DNA of 58,865 nucleotides from Desulfobacteraceae bacterium UBA2174 (GTDB lineage Bacteria; Desulfobacterota; Desulfobacteria; Desulfobacterales; UBA2174). Position 1 is the stretch's first letter, and each line of letters opens with the position of its first letter. Positions 20,777 through 30,600 of this stretch are shown here, piece by piece. The notes under the pieces are model-generated. The model had not been told where the DNA came from. It searched no databases and saw only the letters and a list, made by a program, of their open reading frames with translations. The DNA lies in assembly GCA_002327445.1 (NCBI GenBank), contig DCWA01000031.1, positions 22,726-81,590 on the forward strand. The letters are read 5' to 3'. Position numbers and translations under genes: made by a program.

Positions 20777-22855
20777 ATGGACTGCTTATTGCTCGAGATT
20801 GGAACCGAGGAAATGCCGGCCGGTTACATCCAACCGGCGTTGGATGCCATGGCGGCGCACTTGCTGCAACGGCTGGACGAAGCACGGATCGCCCACGGGC
20901 AGGCCCGCACCTTCGGCACGCCCCGGCGGCTGGCCGTGCTGGTGGATGACATGGCCCCCAAGCAGGCGGCCGTTTCCACCGAATTGGTCGGCCCGCCGGC
21001 CAAGGTCGCCTATGATGCCGCCGGACGCTTGACGCTGGCCGCCGAGAAGTTCGCCGAAAAGGCCGGCGTCAAAGTCGGGTCCCTGGCGACCCGGCACACC
21101 GAGCGCGGAGACTACCTGGTGGCGCGCAAGACGGAACGGGGACGCGCCACCCGCACGCTGCTGCAGCAGATCCTGCCCGAGGTGATCCTGGCGATTCCCT
21201 TCCCCAAGACGATGCGCTGGGGGACCCTGAAGATCGCCTTCGGCCGGCCGATCCACAACCTCGTGGCCATCCTGGGCGACCGGGTGATTCCCTTCAACCT
21301 CGGCGGGATCAAAAGCGGCCGGGGAACGCGGGGCCACTTCTTCATGCAGCCGGGCAAGATCTCCATCGGCGATGCAGGCCAGTATGCCGATCTGTTGCGC
21401 CAGGCCCGGGTCATCGCCGCCATTGAAGAACGCCGCAAGGCCGTGGCCCAAGCGGTACAGGCCGCCGCCCGGTCCGCCGGCGGAGCGGTGATCGACGATC
21501 CGGCCCTGCTGGATACGGTCACCAACCTGGTGGAATGGCCGGTGGCCAGCGTCGGCCGCTTCGACGCGGCGTTTCTCGCCCTGCCGAAGGAAATCCTCAT
21601 CACGGCCATGCGGGAGCACCAGAAATACTTCGCCGTCACCGCCGCCGACGGAAGCCTCCAGCCAAGCTTCGTCGCCGTCAACAACACCGAGGCCAAGGAC
21701 ATGGCCCTGGTGGCCAGCGGGCATGAACGGGTGCTGCGGGCCCGTCTGAAGGACGCCCAGTTCTTTTATGCCGGGGACCTCGACGTGAGCGCCGAAAACC
21801 GTCTGGAGCGGCTCAAGGGCGTCCTCTTCCAGGCGGACCTGGGGTCGGTGTACGACAAGACCCGGCGGGTGGAGGCCCTGGCGGCCGAAATCGCCGCTGC
21901 CGCCGGATGCGACGGGCGCCTGGCGGCTCGGGTGCAGCGGGCGGCGCGATTGTGCAAGACCGACCTGGTCAGCCAGGTGGTCTACGAGTTCCCCAACCTC
22001 CAGGGGATCATGGGGCGGGTCTACGCTCTGGTTGCCGGCGAGGCGCCGGAGGTGGCGGCCGCCATCGAAGAGCACTACCGCCCGACCCATGCCGGCGGAT
22101 TGCTGCCGGCCACTCTGGCCGGAGCGGTGCTGGCGGTGGCCGACAAGCTCGATTCGATCTGCGGCTGCTTTTCCGTCGGCCTGGTGCCCACCGGGGCGAC
22201 CGATCCCTACGCGCTGCGGCGCCAGGCCATCGGATTGATCCAGATCCTGCTGAAGGAAAAGATGGATCTTTCCCTGCGCATGCTGGTGGAAAAGGCCGCC
22301 GCCGGTTTCGAAGGGGTACGCCGCCTGCCCGCGGTGGAAGTTGTTGATCAGGTGCTGCGGTTTTTCCAGCAGCGGATGGAAAATCTGCTGGTGGAGCAAG
22401 GGTACAGCCGCGACGGGGTCCAGGCGGTGCTGAGCGCGGCGGCGGATCGGGTCCCCGATGTCTGGCGGCGGGTGGCGGCCTTGACCGCTTTGAAATCGGA
22501 GCCTGATTTCGAACCGATCGCCGTGGCCTTCAAGCGGGTGGTGAACATCATCCGCAAGGCGGACCCGGCGGAGGGCGGCGAGTTGCTGCCTCAGCGGTTC
22601 GCCGTGGCCTGTGAACAGGAACTTTACCGGCAGTTGCAGGCTGTCGTGCAGCGGGTCGAGTCCTGCCTGGCCGCCGGAGACGTGGCGGCGGCCCTGAGGG
22701 AGACGGCGGCGCTGCGCGCACCGGTGGACGCCTTCTTCGACGGTGTGATGGTGATGGATACCGATGCGGCCGTGCGCGCCAACCGCCTGGCCCTGCTGCG
22801 GCAGGTGGCGGCGCTGTTCGACCGTTTCGCCGATTTTTCAAAACTTTCGGCATGA
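20777..22855 (+). CDS. glyS: Glycyl-tRNA synthetase beta subunit
   Basis: A 692-residue beta subunit that binds and positions tRNA-Gly for the alpha subunit. The family start LLLEIGTEEMPAGYIQPALD is clear. So are FPKTMRWG, FGRPIHNLVAI, the HD-like block EFPNLQGIMGRVYA with ADKLDSI, and the C-terminal anticodon-binding DALR-like region (FDGVMVMDTDAAVRANRLAL). Length is normal for the family. The Shine-Dalgarno AGAGGAAG precedes the ATG. Confidence 0.97.
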   Translation: MDCLLLEIGTEEMPAGYIQPALDAMAAHLLQRLDEARIAHGQARTFGTPRRLAVLVDDMAPKQAAVSTELVGPPAKVAYDAAGRLTLAAEKFAEKAGVKVGSLATRHTERGDYLVARKTERGRATRTLLQQILPEVILAIPFPKTMRWGTLKIAFGRPIHNLVAILGDRVIPFNLGGIKSGRGTRGHFFMQPGKISIGDAGQYADLLRQARVIAAIEERRKAVAQAVQAAARSAGGAVIDDPALLDTVTNLVEWPVASVGRFDAAFLALPKEILITAMREHQKYFAVTAADGSLQPSFVAVNNTEAKDMALVASGHERVLRARLKDAQFFYAGDLDVSAENRLERLKGVLFQADLGSVYDKTRRVEALAAEIAAAAGCDGRLAARVQRAARLCKTDLVSQVVYEFPNLQGIMGRVYALVAGEAPEVAAAIEEHYRPTHAGGLLPATLAGAVLAVADKLDSICGCFSVGLVPTGATDPYALRRQAIGLIQILLKEKMDLSLRMLVEKAAAGFEGVRRLPAVEVVDQVLRFFQQRMENLLVEQGYSRDGVQAVLSAAADRVPDVWRRVAALTALKSEPDFEPIAVAFKRVVNIIRKADPAEGGELLPQRFAVACEQELYRQLQAVVQRVESCLAAGDVAAALRETAALRAPVDAFFDGVMVMDTDAAVRANRLALLRQVAALFDRFADFSKLSA

Positions 22856-22943
22856 CGCGGAAACCCGGCGCCGATGGCGCGCTGCTTCGGGGGATCGTCC
22901 CGGAGTGGGGCCTCTGCGCCGGCAGACCAGCAGGAGTGTGGTG

Positions 22944-23198
22944 ATGCCTTACGATCCGGACAAGGACAAGACACTGAAACAGTGGCAATCGGAGGAAACC
23001 GGCCTGGTGGTCTCCATCCACCAGTACGACGGCGGAGAAGCCAAATTGCAGATCGGCCCCCGGATCCTCAAACGCAAGGACGGGGCCGACCGGGCGCCGG
23101 TCAAGGCGGGGCGCTTGACCGTGGAAGACGTATTGTGGCTCTACGACATCATCGACGAGGTGAAGGACGAACTGACCTCCCGGGTCGGACCTCGCTGA
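22944..23198 (+). CDS. Small conserved-looking acidic protein
   Basis: An 84-residue soluble protein with CAGGAG 7 nt before its ATG. It contains KTLKQWQSEETGLVVSIHQY, then a Lys/Arg-rich middle (GPRILKRKDGADRAP), then a helix LTVEDVLWLYDIIDEVKDEL. The pattern looks like a beta sheet followed by a helix. I do not recognise a family. Position directly after glyS and before a nucleoside phosphorylase, on the same strand, suggests cotranscription. Confidence 0.75.
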   Translation: MPYDPDKDKTLKQWQSEETGLVVSIHQYDGGEAKLQIGPRILKRKDGADRAPVKAGRLTVEDVLWLYDIIDEVKDELTSRVGPR

Positions 23199-23236
23199 TT
23201 CGAAGGAGCCAGACCCTGCACCCCTCTCCCTCTCCG

Positions 23237-23986
23237 ATGGATGTGCCCATCGTACGTCCGGTGTCCGGCCCCAACACCCCCCGCCTGGGGCCCTTGGCCG
23301 TGATGGTGAGCAACCGCCGGGATCTGGAAGGGATCGCCGCGGCCATGCCCGCTTCGTGGGCCGGACGCTGCCGTCCCCTGTTCAACAGTCATCTGCATCT
23401 GCCCTCCGCCGGCCCCGGCGCCTGCATGGTGGGCCCGGTGATGGCGGCGGCCTACGCCGTCATGCTGCTGGAAACCCTGGCGGCCCGGGGGGTGCGGCGC
23501 GTTCTGTACTTCGGGTGGTGCGGGGCTCTCGACGGAAACATCGAGATCGGTGACGTGGTGGTGCCCGCCGGTTCGGTGGTAGACGAGGGCACTTCTCCGG
23601 CCTACGGCGCCGGTGCCGGAAGCCGGGTGGCGCCGACGCCGGGATGGCAGCAAACCGTTCACGATGCCGTCACGGCGATCCGGGATCTGGCAGTCCATCA
23701 GGCCGTGGTATGGACCACCGATGCGGTGTTCCGGGAAACCCCGCGCCGGGTGGCGCATTTCGCCGAGGCCCACCAGGCGCGGGCCGTGGAGATGGAAGTC
23801 TCGGCACTGTGCAGCGCCGCCGATTTTCTCGGCGTTGAAATGGCGGCCGTACTCGCGGTTTCCGACAGCCTGGCCGGTGGACAGTGGCGCCCGGGATTTT
23901 CATCGCCGCGGTTTCTCCAGACCCGTAAAGCGCTCGGCGCCTGGATCGGCGGTCTGCTGCAGGCGCCGGACTGGACCGGCGTGTGA
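23237..23986 (+). CDS. Nucleoside phosphorylase (PNP/UDP family)
   Basis: A protein of 249 residues from the ATG at 23237, with the purine/uridine phosphorylase fold. It has GPVMAAAYAVMLLETLAARG, YFGWCGALDGNIEIGDVVVP, the base/ribose segment ARAVEMEVSALCSAADFLGV and AVLAVSDSL. Such enzymes split nucleosides with phosphate to free base and ribose 1-phosphate. The substrate could be uridine, a purine nucleoside or a methylthio compound. The start is uncertain. The only good Shine-Dalgarno (GAAGGAG at 23202-23208) lies 7 nt before an in-frame CTG at 23216 and about 28 nt before the ATG, so a CTG start adding seven residues is possible. Confidence 0.85.
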   Translation: MDVPIVRPVSGPNTPRLGPLAVMVSNRRDLEGIAAAMPASWAGRCRPLFNSHLHLPSAGPGACMVGPVMAAAYAVMLLETLAARGVRRVLYFGWCGALDGNIEIGDVVVPAGSVVDEGTSPAYGAGAGSRVAPTPGWQQTVHDAVTAIRDLAVHQAVVWTTDAVFRETPRRVAHFAEAHQARAVEMEVSALCSAADFLGVEMAAVLAVSDSLAGGQWRPGFSSPRFLQTRKALGAWIGGLLQAPDWTGV

Positions 23987-24106
23987 GGAGGCACCGTGGG
24001 GCAGCGTCGGGATGGTGGCGGGGCGAGAGCGTTTCCCGGGCGGTCCGCTATCGGCGCATGGGCCGCGGTGGGGTTGATTATTCTTTTCTGCGGAGTACCG
24101 CCAGCG

Positions 24107-26266
24107 ATGATCGAAGCCTTGCCCGAGGATCTGACCGCCCTTTCGGCCGATGATCTGGCCGAGCGGCTGGAGGCCTTCAACGAAGCCTACCGCGCCGGGG
24201 AGCCGCTGATTTCCGACGCCGCGTACGACGCCCTGGTCGAGCACCTGCGCGGCATCGCCCCGGACCATCCCTTCCTCAAGGCGATCGAACCGGAAGTTTT
24301 TCCGGCCAAGCGACAGATCCGGCATCCCGTGCCAATGCTGTCCACCGAAAAGGCCTACGTTGTCGAAGGCCTGCAACAGTTCGTGGCCCGGGTGAACAAA
24401 AAGGCCGCCGAACTGGGGATCGAGACGGTCGAATTCCGGGTCACCCCCAAGCTGGATGGCCTGGCCGGCCGCGACGATGGCCGGGTACTGGCTTCGCGGG
24501 GAGACGGCCTGTTCGGCTACGACATCACCAGCGCCTTTGAAAAGGGGGTGGTGGCGGTCGGCGGGCGCGGCGAGGAACTCGGGGAGGTCGTCGTATCCCT
24601 TTCGTACTTCGAAACCCGCTTGGCCGATGCCTTCGAGCATCCGCGCAATCTCGTGGTGGGGATCGTTTCCTCGGACACCGTCAACGAGGCGGCCCGCCAG
24701 GCCCTGGCCGACGGCGCGGTGCGCTTCGTGCCGTATCGGACCCTGAAAAACTGGGTCGGATCCGGCCCGGATCTCCTGGCGCACATCGAAAGGCTCTACA
24801 CGGAACTGACGGGCATCGATTATCCCACCGACGGCCTGGTCATCGAAACCACCGAGGCGCGCCTGCGCGAGGCCATGGGGGCTACGAGCCACCACTACCG
24901 TTGGCAGATCGCCTACAAGCGCCGCGGTGATACCGCCGTCACCCGGGTGGAGGCGGTCACCTGGCAGGTGGGGCGGACTGGCGTGCTGACCCCGGTGATG
25001 GAGGTGGCGCCCGTGTCCCTGTCCGGCGCCACGATCCGACGGGTGACGGCGCACAACGCGGAAAGAGTGGAACAGGACGGCATCGGTCCGGGGGCGAGCA
25101 TCGAGATCATCCGCAGCGGAGAGGTGATTCCCAAGATCGAGCGAGTGTTGACCCCCAGCGACCAGGTCGTGCTCCCCCAGCGCTGCCCCTCCTGCCAGAC
25201 CCCGCTGCTGCGGGAGGGGCCGTTTCTTCGCTGTCCGAACAGCACCGGATGCCGCGATCAGATCGTCCAGCGCATCCACCACTGGTTTCGGACCATCGGC
25301 AACGCCGACTGGTTCGGCGTCAAGACCGTGGAGCGGCTGGTGGACCAGGGATGCAACACGCTCGCCCGGATCTACGACCTGACGGTGGCGGATTACCAGG
25401 CCATGGGGTTCGGCCCGGGGCAGGCGGCCAATCTGGCCGAGGCGGTGGCCCTCAGCCGCAGCCACCGCATGGAGGACTGGCGCTTCCTGGCGGCCTTCGG
25501 ATTGCCTCACCTGGGCACCGGCGACAGCCGCCGCCTGCTTCAGGCAATTCCCCTGGAGCTTCTCCTCGGCGCGGACGCCGGGCAGATCGCGCGCATCTAC
25601 GGGTTTGCCGAACGCACCAGCGGCGACATCGCCGCCGAAATCGGGGCCCAGGCCGATCAGATCGCCGCCATGTGGCAGCGGGGTTTCAACCTGGAACGGA
25701 CTTCTCCCGTGGCGGTGGATTTCCTCGTTTCGCTGGGCATCTGTGAAGACGCCGCCAACGATGGCGGCGCCCGGACCAAGAAGGAAAAAGTCGACCGCCA
25801 GCGGGCCCTGGCCACTGCGTTGCTGCGGCGGTGGACCCTGGGGGAGATCGGCCAGGTGACGGCGGCGCAGATCCAGGATCTGCCCGTGGACATGGATATC
25901 CGGCCGAAGGCCGCGCAGATCAGTGAAAGGGCCGCCCAACACCAGGCGGTGCTGGGGCGCGCCGCCGGCCTTGGCCTTGATTGGCGCCTGCCGCCCGCCG
26001 CCGGAACCGAAGGCGCTTCGGCCGTGGCCGGCAAGCGGATCGTGTTCACCGGCAAGATGACGGGAGGGAGCCGCGAGGAAATGCAAGCCGAGGCGCGGCG
26101 GCTTGGCGCGGTAGTCCAGACGGCCGTGGGCCCCGGCACCGATTATCTGATCTGCGGCGAAAAGGTGGGCGCCGTCAAGACGGCCAAGGCGCGCGAACTG
26201 GGAGTGGCCATTCTCGACGAGGCGGCCTACCGGGAGCTTCTCAGGGGAGGCAATAAAGGAGAATGA
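24107..26266 (+). CDS. ligA: NAD-dependent DNA ligase, divergent LigA type
   Basis: A ligase of 719 residues from ATG 24107, which seals nicks using NAD. The adenylation motif KLDGLA places the AMP-accepting Lys at residue 115, as in E. coli LigA. The OB domain (RRVTAHNAERVEQDGIGPGA, IIRSGEVIPKIERVL), a four-Cys zinc site (CPSCQ, then CPNSTGC), HhH repeats and a C-terminal BRCT domain (GKRIVFTGKMTGGSREEMQ) are all present. Domain Ia is altered: SDAAYD matches the PDAEYD motif, but the preceding Tyr-His pair reads Ala-Tyr. GTG 23996, 4 nt after AGGAGG, is an upstream start that would add a hydrophobic 37-residue leader. It may be a second, specialised ligase. Confidence 0.85.
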   Translation: MIEALPEDLTALSADDLAERLEAFNEAYRAGEPLISDAAYDALVEHLRGIAPDHPFLKAIEPEVFPAKRQIRHPVPMLSTEKAYVVEGLQQFVARVNKKAAELGIETVEFRVTPKLDGLAGRDDGRVLASRGDGLFGYDITSAFEKGVVAVGGRGEELGEVVVSLSYFETRLADAFEHPRNLVVGIVSSDTVNEAARQALADGAVRFVPYRTLKNWVGSGPDLLAHIERLYTELTGIDYPTDGLVIETTEARLREAMGATSHHYRWQIAYKRRGDTAVTRVEAVTWQVGRTGVLTPVMEVAPVSLSGATIRRVTAHNAERVEQDGIGPGASIEIIRSGEVIPKIERVLTPSDQVVLPQRCPSCQTPLLREGPFLRCPNSTGCRDQIVQRIHHWFRTIGNADWFGVKTVERLVDQGCNTLARIYDLTVADYQAMGFGPGQAANLAEAVALSRSHRMEDWRFLAAFGLPHLGTGDSRRLLQAIPLELLLGADAGQIARIYGFAERTSGDIAAEIGAQADQIAAMWQRGFNLERTSPVAVDFLVSLGICEDAANDGGARTKKEKVDRQRALATALLRRWTLGEIGQVTAAQIQDLPVDMDIRPKAAQISERAAQHQAVLGRAAGLGLDWRLPPAAGTEGASAVAGKRIVFTGKMTGGSREEMQAEARRLGAVVQTAVGPGTDYLICGEKVGAVKTAKARELGVAILDEAAYRELLRGGNKGE

Positions 26267-26268
26267 AG

Positions 26269-26550
26269 ATGGCGGATGTCATCGCACGCCATTTGATCAT
26301 CACCGGCCGGGTCCAGGGGGTGTTTTTCCGCCTGGAAACCCAGCGCGCCGCCGAGCGCTTCGGGGTGGCCGGCTGGGTCCGCAACCGGGCCGACGGTTCG
26401 GTGGAGGCGTTTTTGGAGGGCGAAGACCAAGCGGTGGAAGCCTTGACGCAATGGTGCCGCCACGGCCCGCCTCGTGCCCGGGTGGACGCGGTGAAGGTTG
26501 AAGCCCGATCGTACGAGGGCCGCACCAAGGGTTTCGAGGTCCGCTACTGA
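26269..26550 (+). CDS. acyP: Acylphosphatase
   Basis: A 93-residue acylphosphatase that hydrolyses acyl phosphates such as 1,3-bisphosphoglycerate or carbamoyl phosphate. The signature GRVQGVFFRLETQRAAERF carries the catalytic Arg, and GWVRNRADGSVEAFLEG carries the catalytic Asn. AAAGGAG lies 7-8 nt before ATG 26269. ATG 26263, nearly on top of that site, is less likely. The ligase stop overlaps this region, so the two genes are probably coupled. The ftsY gene converges on it 39 nt away. Confidence 0.93.
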   Translation: MADVIARHLIITGRVQGVFFRLETQRAAERFGVAGWVRNRADGSVEAFLEGEDQAVEALTQWCRHGPPRARVDAVKVEARSYEGRTKGFEVRY

Positions 26551-26589
26551 TCCTGCCGGACGGAACGGGACGGGATTCGCCGGTTCCGG

Positions 26590-27618
26590 TTAGAACAGGG
26601 CCTCGGCGAAGGCCGCCGGGTCGAAGTCCTGAAGGTCCTGGATCTGCTCGCCGACGCCAACGTACTGCAGGGGCAGCCCCAGGTTCTGGCAGATGCTCAC
26701 CACGATGCCTCCCTTGGCGGTACCATCCAGCTTGGTGAGGGCGATGCCCGTCACCCCCAAGGCCTCGTGGAAGAGGCATGCCTGGCTCAACCCGTTCTGC
26801 CCCGTGGTGGCGTCCATCACCAGCAGGACTTCATGGGGTGCGCCGGGAAGCTGCTTGGCGATGGTGCGCTGAATCTTCTTCAGCTCCTCCATCAGATTGA
26901 CGTTGGTGTGGAGCCGGCCGGCGGTGTCGATATACACCACGTCGACGCCCCGGGCCATGGCGGCAGCCACGCCGTCGAAGGCTACGGCGGCCGGGTCGGC
27001 GTTGGCTTTGTGGCGCACCAGCTCCACCCCGGCCCGCTGGGTCCAGACGGCGAGTTGTTCGACGGCCGCGGCCCGGAACGTGTCGGCGGCGGCCACGAGA
27101 ACCTGGCGGCCTTCCTGCCGGGCCCGGGCTGCCAGCTTGCCGATGGTAGTGGTTTTGCCGACGCCGTTGACGCCCACCACCATCACCACCTTCGGCTTGA
27201 CCGCCGGCGCCGGCGGCCCCGGCGGAGGTTCCAGCATAGCCCGAATCTCCGCCTTGAGCGCCTTTTTGAGACCATCGGCATCCTGGATGCGGTCGCCCCT
27301 GCGCCGGACCCCTGCCACCAGGGCCGCGGCAGTGGCCGCGCCGACGTCCGCCATGATCAGCATCGCCTCGAGATCTTCGAGCAGCTCGTCGTCGATTTGC
27401 CGGCGGCCGGCGAACAGATCCTCGATGTCAGTGTTGAGAAAATCGCGCGTCTTGGCCAGCCCGCGCTTGAGTCTGGAAAACCAGCCGCCGTTGGAAACGG
27501 CCGGTTCCTCAGCGGCCGGCGCCGGCTCCGGCGACTGGGCCGGGAGCGTCTCGGCCGCGGGTTCGGTGTCCGCCGGCTTTTCTTGTGCCTTTTCCCTCCT
27601 GAACCAGTTGAAAGCCAT
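26590..27618 (-). CDS. ftsY: Signal recognition particle receptor FtsY
   Basis: A 342-residue SRP receptor GTPase that delivers ribosome-nascent chain complexes to the inner membrane translocon. It begins AFNWFRREKA, with an amphipathic membrane-binding start and a short acidic A region rich in Pro, Ala and Glu. The NG domain has G1 GVNGVGKTTTIGKLA near residue 147, LVAAADTFRAAAVEQLAVW, G3 DTAGRLHTN and G4 TKLDGTAKGG. AGGAAGG precedes the ATG. It starts 23 nt after smc and is probably cotranscribed with it. Confidence 0.96.
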   Translation of the reverse strand: MAFNWFRREKAQEKPADTEPAAETLPAQSPEPAPAAEEPAVSNGGWFSRLKRGLAKTRDFLNTDIEDLFAGRRQIDDELLEDLEAMLIMADVGAATAAALVAGVRRRGDRIQDADGLKKALKAEIRAMLEPPPGPPAPAVKPKVVMVVGVNGVGKTTTIGKLAARARQEGRQVLVAAADTFRAAAVEQLAVWTQRAGVELVRHKANADPAAVAFDGVAAAMARGVDVVYIDTAGRLHTNVNLMEELKKIQRTIAKQLPGAPHEVLLVMDATTGQNGLSQACLFHEALGVTGIALTKLDGTAKGGIVVSICQNLGLPLQYVGVGEQIQDLQDFDPAAFAEALF

Positions 27619-27641
27619 TCTACCTTCCTCTGCCCCGGCTC

Positions 27642-30600
27642 TCAGGCGGCCCGGGCGGTTTTTTGCAGGTTCACCGAGACGATCTTCGAGATTCCCTTCC
27701 GGGGCATGGTGACCCCGAGCAACGTGTCGGCGAATTCCATGCTGCGCTTGTTGTGGGTGATCATGACGATCTGTGATTTTTCTCCGATCAGGCGCAACAG
27801 GTTGTTGAAGCGCGTGACGTTGGCGTCGTCCAACGGGGCGTCGATTTCGTCGAGCAGGCAAAAGGACGCCGGCTTGATCAGGAAAATGGAGAAGATGAAG
27901 GCGATGGCGGCCATGGCCTTCTCCCCGCCGGAGAGCAGGCTCATTCGGGTGAGCTTCTTGCCGGGAGGGTGGATGAGAAATTCGACCCCGGTTTCCAAGG
28001 GCGCGTTGGCATCGGTCATTTCCAGCCGTGCGGCGCCCCCCTCGAACAGCCGGGGGAAGACCTCCAGCATTTTTTCGTTGACTTGCTCGAGGGTTTCGAG
28101 AAACCGCGCTTGGCTCACCTTGTTGATCTTGCGGATCACCTGGTTGAGGTCCTCCAGGGCCTTGACCAGGTCGGCGCGTTGGGCGTCGAGAAAGTCATGG
28201 CGTTCCTTGAGCTGTTCGTATTCGGCGATGGCGCCGAGATGGACATCCGTGATGGCGGCGATCTTGCGGCGCAGGTCTTCCAGCTCTTCCTCCAGGGCCG
28301 CGGCATCCGCCGGGGCCTCTTCGGAGCGGCACTCGACGCGGGCGGCGGCCAGGTCCAGGGCGTAGTTTTCCGACAACCGTTGCAGGACGGCCTCCTGGCG
28401 CACCTGCTGGCGGCCGAGCTCCATTTCCAGCTCCCGGATTTTTTCCAGGGCCCGGCTGCGTTGCTGCTGCAGTTCGGTGGCCTGCCGATCCCTGTCCCGC
28501 AAGCGGTCCTCGATGGCGGCCAGTTCGGCGTGGTGGGCGTCGATGGCCGCATCGAGGGTCTTGATCCGTTCGTAGCGCTCGGCAAGGCCGCCCTCGCCGT
28601 CGCCGAGGCGTTTTCGGGCGTCCCGCCGGCGGTCGGTCTTGGCGGCCATCTCCTGCTCGAGCCGGGCCAGGCGCTCGCTGGCGTCCTGATGGAAGCTCTT
28701 GAGGCGACGCAGGGTCTGGCGGCTGTTTTCAAGGCCGGTGGTCACCGCGGCGCGTTCGATCTTGAGATCCATGATGCGCCGGTCGAAATCGGCCACCCGG
28801 GCTGCCAAACCTTCTCCGGCGGCGGTGAGGCGGGCCACCTCGGCCTGCTGGGCACGGACCCGGGCCGCGGTGTCGGACAGCATCTTTTCGCAGCGGCTCG
28901 TCTCGGCGTCGGCGTCCAACTCCTCCCCCTGCAGTTGCTCCTGCTCCAGAGAGAGGGTTTCCGAGTGCCGCCGGGCATGGCGCAACTCCTCGCCGACGCG
29001 GTAAACGGCCTTCTCCGCCTGCAGCATCTCCTCGGCGATTCGCTGTTTTTCAACCGTGCGGCGCTGCACGTCCTGCTGCAGGCCCCGGCTCCGTTCTTCC
29101 AGGTCCCGCTGTGCCCGGTGGGCCTGGTCCAAGTCGGCCGCCACCCGGGCGAGCTGGTCCGCGATGGCGGCGATTTCTTGTTTTTTGGCCAGGATTCCGG
29201 AGAGCCCGACGGCGCTGCCGCCGAAGATCAAACCCCGGGCCGTCAGCGAATCGCCGGTCGGCGTCACCCGGGGCAGGCCCTGATGCGCCGCGGCGCTCCC
29301 ATCGAGGTCCGCGATCACGCGCACGTCGCCCATGAGGGCTTCGGCCGCCGCTTCGAATCCCTCGCGGACCCGGATGTGCTCCAGCAGGCGTTCACCGACG
29401 CCACTGGGAGAAATGGCGTCGGGCGGGGCGAGGCCCGACAGGGGGATGAAGCCGCAGCGGCCCGCCTGCCGGTGGCGCAGATAGGCCACCGCCGCCCGGG
29501 CCGCCTCCGGGGTCTGGACGACGACGTACTGGAGCGCTTCGCCCAGGACCGCCTCGGTGGCTACGGCGAATTCGGGTTCCGGGGCGATCAGGTCGGCCAG
29601 GATGCCGACGATGGCATCGCCGAAACCGGCATCCCTGGCGTCGGGGTCATTTTTGGCCTGCATCACGGCCCGGACCCCGTCGCGGTACCACTCGAGATTG
29701 TCCTCCATCTTCTTGAGGGCGCCGTGGCGGGTGCGCAGCTTGTCGTGCTCCCTGTCCAGAAGTTGGGTGCGGCGCACCTGGTCGGCCAGGATGCGGTTGT
29801 GGGCTTCCAGCTCCTTGTGGCCGTCGGCGATGGCCTCCCCGGCCTCCGCGGCGGCGACCCTGAGGCCTTCCAGGTCTTTCTGGCCGGATGCGTGGGCTTC
29901 GTCGAGCGCCGCCACCTTGAGCGCCGCCAGGGCCGCTTCTTCGTCGAGCCGGCGCAGCCGGCGCTGGATCTGGTCCCGGTTGCTCGCGGCCGTTTGTTGG
30001 ATGTTGCGGTAGCGCGCTTCCTGACCCACCAGACGCATGAGGTCGGCATTGGCTTCGGCAAGGGCCTTGGCCGATTCCGCCTGCCGCCGGCGCAGTTCCT
30101 CCGATGCCCGGCGCTGAGCCTCGATGGTCTCGTCGAGGCCGGCGGCCCGCTCACCCTGGCTGGCAAGGGCCTGCTGCACCTCGTCGATCTCCCGCGTCAT
30201 GGACTGGTTGCGGGCCAGGATGTCGTCGCGCAGTTCGCCGGCGGAAGCGATCTCGGCATCCAGGCGGACGATCTCCTCGCGCAGGTGGGCCGCTTCGGTT
30301 TCGAGGCGGTCGGCTTCGCGCTGGAAAACGAAGCGGCACTGTTTTTGCTCATTGATCGCCTGGTTCTTTTTCTCCTGTTCGAACCTGATTTCGGCCACGG
30401 CGACATCGATTTGCCGCAGGGCGTTGTCGTGCCCCTGGTCGGCGTCGCGCTGGCTCTGGATCAGCGCTTCGAGCGCGCCGACACGCGCGGCCAGTTCGTC
30501 GTGTTGCCTCAGGGACAGGCGCAGGTCCAGGGCCCGGATGCGGTCCCGGTACGCCTTGTACTGGGCCGCTTTCTTGGCCTGGCGCTGCAAAGCGGTCATC

